Assembly (NCBI RefSeq): GCF_019977655.1
Contig: NZ_AP024849.1
Span: 4,559,001-4,623,000 of the forward strand
Direction of reading: 5' to 3'
DNA length: 64,000 bases
Origin: Clostridium gelidum
GTDB lineage: Bacteria > Bacillota > Clostridia > Clostridiales > Clostridiaceae
Positions 52,865-61,852 of the stretch are shown piece after piece. Positions within the stretch are counted from its first letter, which is position 1, and the number at the start of each line of letters is the position of its first letter. The notes under the pieces are model-generated. The model did not search any database, had not been told where the DNA came from, and saw nothing but the letters and a program-made list of their open reading frames with translations. The position numbers and the translations under genes were made by a program.

Positions 52865-53518
52865 CTACTTAACATGGATCTTAACAACTGCATTGGTTCC
52901 CGGAAGAATCTTGCTGTCAAAATCATTAAGTTCAATTTTTACAGCTACTCTTTGAACTACTTTTGTAAATGTTCCACTAGTTGATGCTGGTAAAATTGAT
53001 AAAGCTGAATTTGAAACTTCTCCTATAGATTTAACTTTTCCAGTAAATTTTTTAGAATCATACTGATCTATAGTAATCTCAACAGGTTGGCCAGCTTTTA
53101 TTTTCCCAATTTTTGTTTCTTCAATATCTGAAGTTATATATAGTTTAGTCGGATCTATTAAACTAAATACACTTTGCCCTGCTGACAAAAGCTCTCCAAC
53201 CGTTCCTTGTTTTTTTACAACTACACCATCAATAGGTGACCTCATCAAAGATTGTTCAACACTTGTATCTGGGAGCCCATTCATATCTTGACGAGCTAAT
53301 ATTTCATTTTTAGTAACTGTATCGCCTTCTGTCACATTAAGTTCTAATAATTTGCCTGAAATTTGCGGAGTTGCACTAACTATATCTGCACTAACTCTTG
53401 CATCCTCAGTTGAAACATAATATGCATTTTCATACCAATAATAAAAAACTATCCCACCTAATGCTACTACAATCGTTATTAAAATTCCAATTATTAATAT
53501 TTTACGTTTTTCCTTCAT
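52865..53518 (-). CDS. emrA: EmrA/HlyD-type membrane fusion protein, short
   Basis: The protein has about 217 residues: an N-terminal TM (KILIIGILITIVVALGGIVF), a biotinyl-lipoyl-like hairpin (VSTEDARVSADIVSATPQIS, GKLLELNVTEGDTVTKNEIL, SPIDGVVVKKQGTVGELL) and a beta-barrel. The long coiled coil of EmrA is missing, giving a short form common in Firmicutes. It is the partner of EmrB, and its stop overlaps EmrB's possible GTG. The ATG at 53518 follows AGAGAGG. Confidence 0.85.
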   Translation of the reverse strand: MKEKRKILIIGILITIVVALGGIVFYYWYENAYYVSTEDARVSADIVSATPQISGKLLELNVTEGDTVTKNEILARQDMNGLPDTSVEQSLMRSPIDGVVVKKQGTVGELLSAGQSVFSLIDPTKLYITSDIEETKIGKIKAGQPVEITIDQYDSKKFTGKVKSIGEVSNSALSILPASTSGTFTKVVQRVAVKIELNDFDSKILPGTNAVVKIHVK

Positions 53519-53534
53519 AGAATTCACCTCTCTC

Positions 53535-54518
53535 CTATTCCTTTAATCCAACTTCTGCAAACATACCAGGTTTCAATTGTGAATTTGGATCTAACAAACT
53601 TACTTTAACTAAAATATTTCTACTTTGAGAATTTAATTTTGAATTTATAACAGTTATCTTCCCTTCAAATTCTACATTTTCTACTTCTGATACTTTAACA
53701 ACTACATCTTGTCCTTCTTTGAGCTGATTTACAATATCTAATGGCGCATAAGCATTTACGCATAAAGCATTAGGATTAGATATTGATGCAAGAGTTGCAC
53801 CTGGAGACGCCATTTCACCAACATTAATACTTTTAGCATTTACTACACCTGATATTGGTGATGTAATAATTCCATTACTTAATGATGTTTGTGCAGTTTT
53901 TAAAGCTGCTTCAGCTTGTTCTACTTGAGCCTTATATACATCTACACTCGTAGTTGTTGGTCCATTTTTCAATATATCAAACTGTTCCTGTGCTGATTTT
54001 TGTTGCGACTCTGCTGCCACAAGTTGTTGCTCTGCAGTCTCAAGTTGTTGCGTTGTATTTGCCTCTGCCTCAACTAAAGTTTTTGTACGTTCATAATTCT
54101 TTTTTGAAACTTCATAGGTTTTATTTGCATTATCTAAAGTTGCTTGAGCCACAGCTATTTGTTCAGGACGTGTACTGCTCGTAGCATTAGTTAAAGTTGC
54201 ATTTGCAGTATTTACTGCTGCTTGAGCTTGATCCACTTGTGCTTGCAAATCTTTAGTATCTAATTTAATAATAGTATCTCCTTGATTCACATTTGAACCA
54301 ATATCAACTAATACTTCTGAAACTCTTGCAGAAATCTTTGAAGCTATATTTACTTGATCATTTGCTTCAACTTTTCCAGCCATTATGTATTTATTTCTAG
54401 ATTGCATTTCTGTATTTTTAGTAGCTTGTACATTATCGCTAACACTTGCACTGTTAGTTGAACTACATCCACTTAACATCATTGCTACAACTAAACAAAC
54501 TAACATAGTTTTTTTCAT
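53535..54518 (-). CDS. HlyD/MacA-like lipoprotein adaptor
   Basis: The 327-residue protein has a lipoprotein signal (MKKTMLVCLVVAMMLSGCSS, Cys at 18) and a lipoyl half (AGKVEANDQVNIASKISARV, VLVDIGSNVNQGDTIIKLDT). A helical hairpin of about 130 residues rich in Ala/Gln/Thr follows (QVDQAQAAVNTANATLTNAT), then the second lipoyl half (GIITSPISGVVNAKSINVG) and a beta-barrel. It is the first gene of the operon. ATG 54518 follows GGAGGGG; upstream Mets have no RBS. Having this in addition to the EmrA-type protein is unusual. Confidence 0.85.
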   Translation of the reverse strand: MKKTMLVCLVVAMMLSGCSSTNSASVSDNVQATKNTEMQSRNKYIMAGKVEANDQVNIASKISARVSEVLVDIGSNVNQGDTIIKLDTKDLQAQVDQAQAAVNTANATLTNATSSTRPEQIAVAQATLDNANKTYEVSKKNYERTKTLVEAEANTTQQLETAEQQLVAAESQQKSAQEQFDILKNGPTTTSVDVYKAQVEQAEAALKTAQTSLSNGIITSPISGVVNAKSINVGEMASPGATLASISNPNALCVNAYAPLDIVNQLKEGQDVVVKVSEVENVEFEGKITVINSKLNSQSRNILVKVSLLDPNSQLKPGMFAEVGLKE

Positions 54519-54552
54519 ATTACCCCTCCACACATAAATCATTCTTGTACTT

Positions 54553-54605
54553 ATTGTTCGTGTACTAACAATGCTTATTATACAACTAATATTTTTCATA
54601 TTCAA
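54553..54605 (-). promoter_or_regulatory. Efflux operon promoter and MarR-type operator
   Basis: Minus strand: -35 TTGAAT (54600-54605) and -10 TATAAT (54577-54582) with a 17-bp spacer. Immediately downstream is ATTGTTAGTACACGAACAAT (54553-54572), an inverted repeat with perfect 6-bp arms covering the expected transcription start. This fits repression by the operon's own MarR. Confidence 0.7.
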
Positions 54606-54797
54606 GGATATTTTTCTACAAATTTATATTTTTTTTTTGAAATCCTTATCATCATTATATTCCACTCACATCTTCTTAACCTGTATATTTTCTATTGCTT
54701 ATTGGTAATATTTTGTATTAATTCAAAAGAATTGTTTTAAAATTTTTTATACATTAAAAGAGTATTAACTATGTAAAAGGGAATTTAGGCACAATCA

Positions 54798-54842
54798 AAA
54801 AATAACAAGTCAATATGCAATGATATTTGACTTGTTATTTTA
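54798..54842 (-). terminator. Terminator after the histidine kinase
   Basis: A perfect stem of about 14 bp (AATAACAAGTCAA / TTGACTTGTTATT) ends in A/T runs, 49 bp after the kinase stop at 54891. Confidence 0.8.
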
Positions 54843-54890
54843 TTTCATATAACTTATTCTATGTTTATAATTTTATTAAGTTTAATGTTT

Positions 54891-56249
54891 TTAGTTTATT
54901 AATACATTAAAGTATACTTTATTACCTTCACACTCTGCCCATAACTCTCCTTCATGTAATTCCACAATGCTTTTAGCAATTGAAAGTCCAATACCAGAGC
55001 CACCGGTTTGATTATTTCTTGATTCATCAGCTCTATAAAACATATCAAAAATTTTATTCAACTCTTCTTCTTTTATAGGATTACCTTCATTTCTAATACT
55101 TACCATTGCTCCATTTTCAGCTTTAGAAATCTTTATATTTATGTTACTTTTCTTATTACTATACCTTATAGCATTCGAAATTATATTTTCAAAAACTCTT
55201 ACCATTTTTGTTGGATCTACATTTACATTTAAATCTTCATTTGGTGCTTCTAATAAAATATTCAAATCATTTTGGTTGCAGACAATCATCATCCCCTCTA
55301 CAACTTGTCTCATAAATTCATTTAATGAAATAATCACCTTTTCAAGTTTAATATCGCAAGATGTAAGCTTTGTATATTCAAAAAGATCATTTATTAACTC
55401 TTCTAATCTATTAGATTTATTATCAATTATATCTATATACTTATTTAACTCATCTTTCTCTTTATAATTCTCTTTTATTAATTTTATATAACCAATAATT
55501 GATGTTAAAGGCGTTCTTAAATCATGAGATACACTTACTATAAGTCTGTCTTTATTTTTTTCAATTTCTTTTTCTCGCTCTTTCAAATTCATTAGTTTTT
55601 CAGTCATATAATTTATATTTTTCCCAAGAATAGATAACTCATCTCGCCCCTTCACTTCAACTCTATAATTTAAATTCCCTTTTGATATTTCTACAAGTCC
55701 TTTTGACAGACTATTTATATACTTTACTTTTCCATAAGTTAATAATAAAAATAACACTACAAATATTACTATTTCTAAAGGAAAAAGATTTGAATTATCT
55801 CCCTTGTACAAAACATTTGAAACTACAACATATCTATCCTCCCCTAATAATTTTATGTCATAATAAATAATATTATTTTTATCAAAATTAGACTTATATT
55901 GCTGATTTAAAATTTTATTTATATCAAACTGCTTTATACCATTATTTTCAGGACTAAATAGAACTTTTCCTTGTTTATCAACTATAAATACTTTGAATTT
56001 AATTGTATCTCTGCTTACAATACCTTGAAGTTTTTCGTCATTGTTTATGTTTTCATCTATTTCTTCATATATTTCTTTACAATTATAAGTGAAATTTCTT
56101 ATTTGACCTGAGTAGTCTGTTTGTTTACTTCTCCAACTATCATTTATAATAAGAGTAATTACTATACTAAAAATTAAAGATACTAAAAAGATAAAAAGAA
56201 ATGTAGCTCTAATCCCACCAAAATTTTTACCCTTCAATTTTATATCCAA
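54891..56249 (-). CDS. VanS-like sensor histidine kinase
   Basis: The 452-residue protein has two TM helices (about 13-35 and 157-178) flanking a small extracytoplasmic domain, then HAMP, a dimerisation helix with VSHDLRTPLTSIIGYIKLIK (phospho-His), an N-box NIISNAIRYSN, and G2 GGSGIGLSIAKSIVELHEG. It overlaps the response regulator by 23 bp and is the last gene of the metallopeptidase-regulator-kinase operon, so it is the kinase for that regulator. Confidence 0.9.
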   Translation of the reverse strand: MDIKLKGKNFGGIRATFLFIFLVSLIFSIVITLIINDSWRSKQTDYSGQIRNFTYNCKEIYEEIDENINNDEKLQGIVSRDTIKFKVFIVDKQGKVLFSPENNGIKQFDINKILNQQYKSNFDKNNIIYYDIKLLGEDRYVVVSNVLYKGDNSNLFPLEIVIFVVLFLLLTYGKVKYINSLSKGLVEISKGNLNYRVEVKGRDELSILGKNINYMTEKLMNLKEREKEIEKNKDRLIVSVSHDLRTPLTSIIGYIKLIKENYKEKDELNKYIDIIDNKSNRLEELINDLFEYTKLTSCDIKLEKVIISLNEFMRQVVEGMMIVCNQNDLNILLEAPNEDLNVNVDPTKMVRVFENIISNAIRYSNKKSNINIKISKAENGAMVSIRNEGNPIKEEELNKIFDMFYRADESRNNQTGGSGIGLSIAKSIVELHEGELWAECEGNKVYFNVLIN

Positions 56250-56916
56250 CTCCCCATACTGTTTTTATATACTTAGGATGTTTAACATTATCACCAAGTT
56301 TTTCTCTTATATTTTTTATATGAGTCATTATAGTAGAATCTGATTCATAAAACTCCTCATTCCACACACTTTCATAAATCTTTCTACTACTAAAGACCAC
56401 ATTTTTATTTTCTGCTAACAGTTTTAATATCTCAAATTCCTTACTTGTAAACTTTATTTCATTCTCTCCTATTGTAACTTGATGTGTATTTGAATTTATA
56501 ACTAAATCATCAATTACTATTTCATCATTTTTAGGAAGTGTCGTGGTCCTAAGATATCTTCTAAGTTGAGCTTTTACTCTTACTACAAGTTCTAAAGGAT
56601 TAAATGGCTTGGCTATATAATCATCAGCACCAGTAATTATGCCTAAAATTTTATCATTATCTTCTCTCTTTGCTGAAAGCATTATAATAGGTACATCTAA
56701 ATATTCTCTTATGTTTTTACAAACTTGTATTCCATCAATATTAGGCAACATAATATCAAGGATAATAAGATGGATTGTATCTTTCTTTGCTATCTTCAAA
56801 GCTTCCAGTCCATCTTCTGCCATGATTACATTGTACCCTTCATTTCTTAAATATATTTCTATAAGCTCTCTAATTTCCTTTTCATCGTCAACTACCAATA
56901 TAGTAGGTTTTACCAC
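56227..56916 (-). CDS. OmpR/VanR-like response regulator
   Basis: The 229-residue protein has a receiver (ILVVDDEKEIRELIEIYLRN, phospho-Asp in LIILDIMLPNIDG, PIIMLSAK, DDYIAKPFNPLELVVRV) and a winged-helix output (FTSKEFEILKLLAENKNVVF, TIMTHIKNIREKLGD, KYIKTVWGVGYKIEG). It is 32 bp downstream of the metallopeptidase gene and overlaps the kinase gene, so it is probably the activator of its own operon. Confidence 0.95.
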   Translation of the reverse strand: MVKPTILVVDDEKEIRELIEIYLRNEGYNVIMAEDGLEALKIAKKDTIHLIILDIMLPNIDGIQVCKNIREYLDVPIIMLSAKREDNDKILGIITGADDYIAKPFNPLELVVRVKAQLRRYLRTTTLPKNDEIVIDDLVINSNTHQVTIGENEIKFTSKEFEILKLLAENKNVVFSSRKIYESVWNEEFYESDSTIMTHIKNIREKLGDNVKHPKYIKTVWGVGYKIEG

Positions 56917-56948
56917 TTAATATTCCTCCTTAAGGCACGTAAATGTGT

Positions 56949-58814
56949 CTAATATTGTGAGTATATAATTATTGCCATCATCATTAAGGTAGATATTAGA
57001 CTTTCTCTTACCTTAAGCTTGTCTTTCCTTATAACTAAAAGTGTTATACTTTCACATATTAAAATCATTACAATAAAAATTATTATAGGATTTAAATTTT
57101 CAAGCCCTTTGATAATATTACTACGAACTGCTACACCAATAAACCCTACTAATACATAAAACATTAATTTCAGAAATTCCTTAATAGCAACTTTAAATAA
57201 ACTCATTTTATCTTTAACGCTGGCTTTATTAAAGAACAAATAATAAATTATGAAGAAAATTACAAACCACACCATAGTTCTCAAAATTAAATGTTCAAAA
57301 TTAGCTAAAAATATATTAGAAAAACTCTTCTCAAACTTACTGTCTTCTGTATTATTTATTAATTTTTCAATCTTTTCTTGACTTGTATTATTCGTTAATA
57401 TTTCAACAGATTTACTACTTATACCTTCTATTTGGGCAAATTCCCGAGTATCTTTAACCCCTTTATTTTTATCTCTATACGCAATTATTTTTTCTGCATC
57501 ATTTTTACTTAAACCTTTTAGTTTAATTAAATCTTCTTTATCACAGGTATTTATATTAAATAGATAAAATGGATTTTTATTTCCTCCAAATTGATCAAAA
57601 ATATAGCTACTATGTTGCTCTTCACTGATGCACCATATTTCCGGAGCACATTCTTCTGTAAAATCGTAGCCTGTACTATCTTTAAAATCCTTCAATACTC
57701 TTTCTGTGTCTTGTGGATATTCTTCTATATATCCTTTAACAAATTGTATAAACTGAGGTCTATTATCTTTATTTAAGTATTGGTTAAAAATCTTAAAAAC
57801 TTTAGCATATCTTTCATTTAAGTCTCCATTATCAGTTGTTATAAGTTTGATAAAGAAATTAGAAACCACTATTTCTGTAGATACACTCTGTTCCAAACTT
57901 CTCATCTTAGTCTTATCTTGAGAAATTCCCATATTTCTATATAGAATTGATTTCTCAGGTTCTATAAAATCATAACTTAGATTCTTGTACTTACCACCCC
58001 CATTTAGCCCTAATTCATTCCTCTTCAGATTTTCATAATTTTGTTGCCAAAATGGTGATATTTCCCTATAATAGTCTAATCTTAATGGAAGATAAAAATC
58101 CCTATTTCCTCTATCCACCAATGTTTTGGTATTATTTTTAATTCTTTCCATGTTGAAATAAATTCCATCCTTAATTTGTTTATTTTCTTCATACATTCTT
58201 GAAATAACTTCAAAATGTTCTCCAAAGCCCTCATTAAATGCAATATTATAGTCTGTAATTATATTAGAATAATGTAGTCCTTCATTATAATTCGAAATCA
58301 TTTCATAATACTTCTCCTCATCTGCACTTTTATAACTATTATTATATGTGGTAATTCCATATAATACATGACCCATTTCATGCGGTAAAAGCTGCGTTAT
58401 AGATTCAAGGGTATCATAATTTTTCAATTGCCCAATACGAAGCTCAATATAAGGCGACTTTGTCTTATCATAAAGTTCTCCATTCTTTTTTAGATAAAAA
58501 CCAATATTACCAAAGCATCCAGAATCTTCACGAAAAGCAAAATACATATCTTGGCTTTTTAAATTAGAATATTTCTGTGCTTGTCCATAAAGTTCAACTG
58601 ATTTCTTTATAAAAGATTTATTGTAAATATCCATAAATAATTTATCATCATCTGCAAGTTCATAAACAGGGAATCCATCCTTAGTTTCATCTGTTCCTTT
58701 AAGTACTATTACATTAGGTTTTTCTGTTGAAATTTCTTTTGCTAATACATTTTCTTTTGTTACAAAAGATATTATGCATAATGCAAAAATTAAAATAAAA
58801 ATATACTTCTTCAT
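56949..58814 (-). CDS. Predicted membrane metallopeptidase with HhH domain
   Basis: The 621-residue protein starts with a signal peptide (MKKYIFILIFALCIISFVTK). The extracytoplasmic part carries a zincin motif LPHEMGHVLYG (His145-Glu146-x-x-His149) and a downstream NEGFGEHFE (194-202) that can supply the third ligand, the gluzincin pattern. Residues 417-475 form a ComEA-like helix-hairpin-helix pair (FNINTCDKEDLIKLKGLSKN, IEGISSKSVEILTN). Four TM helices end the protein (from about 508). It is the first gene of an operon with a VanR/VanS-like system, so it may generate or process the signal. I know of no characterised protein with this layout. Confidence 0.7.
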   Translation of the reverse strand: MKKYIFILIFALCIISFVTKENVLAKEISTEKPNVIVLKGTDETKDGFPVYELADDDKLFMDIYNKSFIKKSVELYGQAQKYSNLKSQDMYFAFREDSGCFGNIGFYLKKNGELYDKTKSPYIELRIGQLKNYDTLESITQLLPHEMGHVLYGITTYNNSYKSADEEKYYEMISNYNEGLHYSNIITDYNIAFNEGFGEHFEVISRMYEENKQIKDGIYFNMERIKNNTKTLVDRGNRDFYLPLRLDYYREISPFWQQNYENLKRNELGLNGGGKYKNLSYDFIEPEKSILYRNMGISQDKTKMRSLEQSVSTEIVVSNFFIKLITTDNGDLNERYAKVFKIFNQYLNKDNRPQFIQFVKGYIEEYPQDTERVLKDFKDSTGYDFTEECAPEIWCISEEQHSSYIFDQFGGNKNPFYLFNINTCDKEDLIKLKGLSKNDAEKIIAYRDKNKGVKDTREFAQIEGISSKSVEILTNNTSQEKIEKLINNTEDSKFEKSFSNIFLANFEHLILRTMVWFVIFFIIYYLFFNKASVKDKMSLFKVAIKEFLKLMFYVLVGFIGVAVRSNIIKGLENLNPIIIFIVMILICESITLLVIRKDKLKVRESLISTLMMMAIIIYSQY

Positions 58815-59038
58815 AATTCACTCCTTTAATTTTATTGATATACAAAATATACGACACATCTTTGATATATTATTTTTCTCCATATGCCTTATTCAAGTTA
58901 CATTCCTTGGTTTAATTGTAAAAAATATATATCAGAAAAATATGGAGCAAATCTGAAGAATTTCTGAAGAAATTTATATAATTCCTTATTTAGAGGCTCT
59001 TATTACTATTTTTCTATATTTTTAACTTCACTATTTAA

Positions 59039-60337
59039 CTATATAATTTGATTATAATTTAGTACACTCTCATTTCCACTTACCATGTCCTTTATCTTTA
59101 TTTCACCACTTGCAACTTCGTCTTCCCCAATTAATATTACCTTTGGTATCCCTAGTTTATTAGCATAATTTAATTTTTTCTTTAGCTTATCATCCTCTAA
59201 GTAAATCTCTACTTTCTTGCCATTATCCTGTAGTTTCCTACATAGCTCTCCACAATATTTTAGTGTATTTCCAATAGGTATGATTAAATAATCTACTGAC
59301 CTTTTTATTTCATAGTTATCTATAAAACCCATTTCTTTTAAAACAAAGAATAACCTTGTAAGTCCTATGGATATGCCAACTCCAGGTAAAATGTTATCAG
59401 TATAATTTTGAGCTAAATTATCATATCTTCCTCCTGAACAAATAGATCCATAACTTTCATTTCCTGTTAGAAATGTTTCAAATACTGTTCCTGTATAATA
59501 GTCCAGCCCCCTTATAATTTGTAAATTTATTATATACTCATCATCTTCTACACCTAAAATTGATAACATATCTCTTACTTTTTTAAGCTCTTCTATCCCA
59601 ACTTCTAGCTCTTTCCCTTTTAATTCCAACTCCTTTAACTTAGTTATTATTTCATCATTGCTTCCTTTTATATTCATAACTTCATTTACGAAATTGCTTT
59701 TTTCATTACCTACTAATTCATTAAGAGATTTAGTAAATACTTCTGGACCTATCTTTTCATACTTATCTATTAAAGTCATTGTCTCAGCTATTTCTATAAC
59801 TCCTATTTCTTTTAATATTGATGATAATATTTTTCTATTGCTTATTTGAAATTTATAATCTTTTAATCCAATAGATTTAAATCCTTTTGATACCATACTT
59901 ATTACTAATGCATCATTATTTATGCTTAGTTTATTGCTTCCTATTATATCTACATCGCATTGATAAAATTCTCTATATCGCCCTCTTTGATTTCTTTCAC
60001 CTCTATATACCTTTCCAACTTGATATCTTTTAAAAGGAAAAGTTAATTCATTAAAATATTGAGCTACAAATCTTGCAGCTGGTACTGTTAAATCAAATCT
60101 CAATGTTAAATCATTACTTCCTCTTTTAAAACTATAAACTTGCTTTTCTGTTTCTCCTGCTGTTTTTGCAAGCAATACTTCTGATTTTTCTATTACTGGT
60201 GTATCCATTGGTAAACATCCATTTTCTTCGTAAACTGTAGTAATCTTTTTTACTATGTCATTAAATATTTGTTGTTCCTTTGGTAGTAGTTCCATAAATC
60301 CTGGTAATATACTTGGTTGTATTTTATAATTCTTCAT
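59039..60337 (-). CDS. hisS: Histidyl-tRNA synthetase
   Basis: The 432-residue class II synthetase has motif 1 region PSILPGFMELLPKEQQIFND and LRFDLTVPAARFVAQY, motif 2 KRYQVGKVYRGERNQRGRYR-EFYQCDVDIIG, the HisRS-specific RGLDYYTGTVFETF, and motif 3 GVGISIGLTRLFF. The C-terminal anticodon-binding domain follows (YLIIPIGNTLKYCGELCRKL). It charges tRNA-His. Full catalytic motifs argue against the HisZ paralogue. Its own leader carries a His-codon attenuator (60413-60591), so expression should rise on histidine or charged-tRNA shortage. Confidence 0.95.
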   Translation of the reverse strand: MKNYKIQPSILPGFMELLPKEQQIFNDIVKKITTVYEENGCLPMDTPVIEKSEVLLAKTAGETEKQVYSFKRGSNDLTLRFDLTVPAARFVAQYFNELTFPFKRYQVGKVYRGERNQRGRYREFYQCDVDIIGSNKLSINNDALVISMVSKGFKSIGLKDYKFQISNRKILSSILKEIGVIEIAETMTLIDKYEKIGPEVFTKSLNELVGNEKSNFVNEVMNIKGSNDEIITKLKELELKGKELEVGIEELKKVRDMLSILGVEDDEYIINLQIIRGLDYYTGTVFETFLTGNESYGSICSGGRYDNLAQNYTDNILPGVGISIGLTRLFFVLKEMGFIDNYEIKRSVDYLIIPIGNTLKYCGELCRKLQDNGKKVEIYLEDDKLKKKLNYANKLGIPKVILIGEDEVASGEIKIKDMVSGNESVLNYNQII

Positions 60338-60412
60338 AATTCATCTCTCCTAATATCTCGTTTAATATAAGTCAAACGGATTGTTTTTAATTTCCAAAGT
60401 TATTTTATATGC

Positions 60413-60446
60413 AAAAAAACCATGCTGGCATATATCCCGCATGGTT
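60413..60446 (-). terminator. Attenuator terminator before hisS
   Basis: An 8-bp G/C-containing stem (AACCATGC / GCATGGTT on the plus strand, 60418-60425 with 60439-60446) is followed on the minus strand by seven T. It lies 75 bp before the hisS start codon and ends the histidine leader region. Confidence 0.85.
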
Positions 60447-60555
60447 TAACAAATTATGATTACATCTAATTCATCATCACAAGCAAGATACAAGCCTACA
60501 AACATAGACCTGTATCTGCTTTTAAACAAACCAAGTCTTGCTAGTGATGATGATG
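60442..60555 (-). promoter_or_regulatory. Alternative-pairing region of the hisS attenuator
   Basis: RNA segment 1 (60535-60555, the His codons and stop) pairs with segment 3 (60468-60490) over 16 bp with one mismatch. Segment 2 (60509-60520) pairs with 60482-60494, using the same bases as segment 1. UGGUUUG (60527-60533) can pair with UAAACCA (60442-60448), which is the terminator's 5' arm. When segments 1 and 3 pair, that last pairing is blocked and the terminator can form. Confidence 0.7.
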
Positions 60556-60591
60556 TATGAAATTTACTATTTTCATATTAAATGCTTTCAT
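60541..60591 (-). CDS. hisL: Histidine leader peptide
   Basis: The 16-residue peptide MKAFNMKIVNFIHHHH ends in four consecutive His codons (CAT CAT CAT CAC) directly before TAG. GGAGG (60598-60602) stands 6 nt before the ATG, and a consensus promoter lies 30 bp upstream. Position between promoter and a terminator preceding hisS makes a ribosome-stalling role likely. The name is by analogy with the enterobacterial his leader. Confidence 0.85.
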   Translation of the reverse strand: MKAFNMKIVNFIHHHH

Positions 60592-60620
60592 AATATTCCT
60601 CCTTGAATTTAATTGTTATT

Positions 60621-60649
60621 ATTATACATTATAGAACTTTTGTTTTCAA
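60621..60649 (-). promoter_or_regulatory. Promoter of the hisL-hisS transcript
   Basis: Minus strand: -35 TTGAAA (60644-60649) and -10 TATAAT (60621-60626) with exactly 17 bp between. Transcription would start near 60613, about 22 nt before the leader ATG. Confidence 0.75.
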
Positions 60650-60690
60650 TGATAATTGTAATTTAAATAATTATTTATTAACTATTACTA

Positions 60691-61140
60691 TTATCTACTA
60701 GAAATATTGTCTACAATCTTTCTTATAAGTTTTAATAATTCTTCTCTTTCTTCATAAGTGTCAAGAGAAATCATTATCTTTCCATAAACTTCTTCTTCAA
60801 ATCTAATATGCTCATCTTGCGCTATTTTACCTTTTTCAGTAAGTTCTAATTTATAAGATCGTCTATCCCTTTTACTAATAGCTCTAACAATCAAATTACG
60901 CTTTTCTAATCTATCAATTATACTAGTTAATGTACTTTTAGGAAGCTTTAACACTTCTAAAATATCTTTTATAATAACCTCTTCCTTTTCAGAAATAATT
61001 CTGATTATTGCAATCTCATTAGTACTTAATTCTTGTATATTAGAATATTTTGATTCTATATCTTCATAATTAGATTCTACTAACATACGATGCCATAATT
61101 TATTTAATTCATCCACTTGTCCTTTACACTTTTTATCCAT
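60691..61140 (-). CDS. MarR-family regulator
   Basis: The 149-residue winged-helix protein has LSTNEIAIIRIISEKEEVII, KDILEVLKLPKSTLTSIIDR, LEKRNLIVRAISKRDRRSYK and LELTEKGK. It is 25 bp downstream of a SAM methyltransferase gene in one operon. The palindrome at 61833-61852 before the methyltransferase is its probable operator. Confidence 0.85.
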   Translation of the reverse strand: MDKKCKGQVDELNKLWHRMLVESNYEDIESKYSNIQELSTNEIAIIRIISEKEEVIIKDILEVLKLPKSTLTSIIDRLEKRNLIVRAISKRDRRSYKLELTEKGKIAQDEHIRFEEEVYGKIMISLDTYEEREELLKLIRKIVDNISSR

Positions 61141-61165
61141 ATTGTCACTCCAAAATCCATTTTCA

Positions 61166-61798
61166 TTATTGTTTATTTTTTATTTTAGCATTGATTGCGA
61201 AACTCTTACAGTTAATCATTTTAAATTCAAATGGTACAAAACCACATTTTATTAAAATCTCCTCAATTTCTCTCTTAGAATATAATCTATAATCACCTTT
61301 ATTAGATCTTTTAAAGTTTAAATTTATTAATTGTCTAATAATTACTGGTGCTGTTGGATCTCCAATAATTAATGTTCCATCACTCTTTAGCATTCTTTTC
61401 ATTTCTGATAAAACCTTTTCTGGATTTGGATAATGATGAAATGATGCATTACATACAATCACATCAAAAGAATTATTTTCCCAAGGCATACACTCTGAAT
61501 CACCAACTTTTAATTCAGCTTTATTCCCAATATTTTTCTTAGCTGTTTCTATCATATTTTCTGATATGTCTAATCCATATAACTTCAAGTCTTCATTTGA
61601 ACTTAACTTAATCAATACATTTCCAGTCCCACATCCAACATCTAATAATTTTTTAGGCTTTGCACTAATTATCCTATTAATAATTTCACCATACATTGGT
61701 GCTACAAATTTTCCATCACCTTTTTCATCATAAATTTCAGCTTGCTTATTATAATTTATTTTTGAATTTTCCTTAAAAATATTTTTCTTAATTTCCAT
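61166..61798 (-). CDS. Class I SAM-dependent methyltransferase
   Basis: The 210-residue Methyltransf_11-type protein has motif I LLDVGCGTGNVLIKL, motif II LYGLDISENMIETA, the acidic loop GDSECMPWENNSFDVIVCNASFHHYPNPEKVL (motif IV) and GTLIIGDPT. The substrate is unknown; the family includes quinone and small-molecule methylases. The ATG at 61798 has GGAGGG 6 nt upstream. It is the first gene of a methyltransferase-MarR operon. Confidence 0.9.
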   Translation of the reverse strand: MEIKKNIFKENSKINYNKQAEIYDEKGDGKFVAPMYGEIINRIISAKPKKLLDVGCGTGNVLIKLSSNEDLKLYGLDISENMIETAKKNIGNKAELKVGDSECMPWENNSFDVIVCNASFHHYPNPEKVLSEMKRMLKSDGTLIIGDPTAPVIIRQLINLNFKRSNKGDYRLYSKREIEEILIKCGFVPFEFKMINCKSFAINAKIKNKQ

Positions 61799-61832
61799 AT
61801 AAATCCCTCCATTAAATAATAGTTCCACATTC

Positions 61833-61852
61833 GTACTATACTTTCATAGTAC
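61833..61852. promoter_or_regulatory. Inverted repeat before the methyltransferase/MarR operon
   Basis: GTACTAT (61833-61839) and ATAGTAC (61846-61852) form a perfect 7-bp dyad with a 6-bp spacer, 35 bp before the start codon. It is a good MarR operator candidate. Confidence 0.55.

Noticed and set aside
60413..60690. T-box considered as the hisS regulator
   Set aside because: No AGGGTGGNACCGCG-like antiterminator string is present; a His-codon leader explains the region better.
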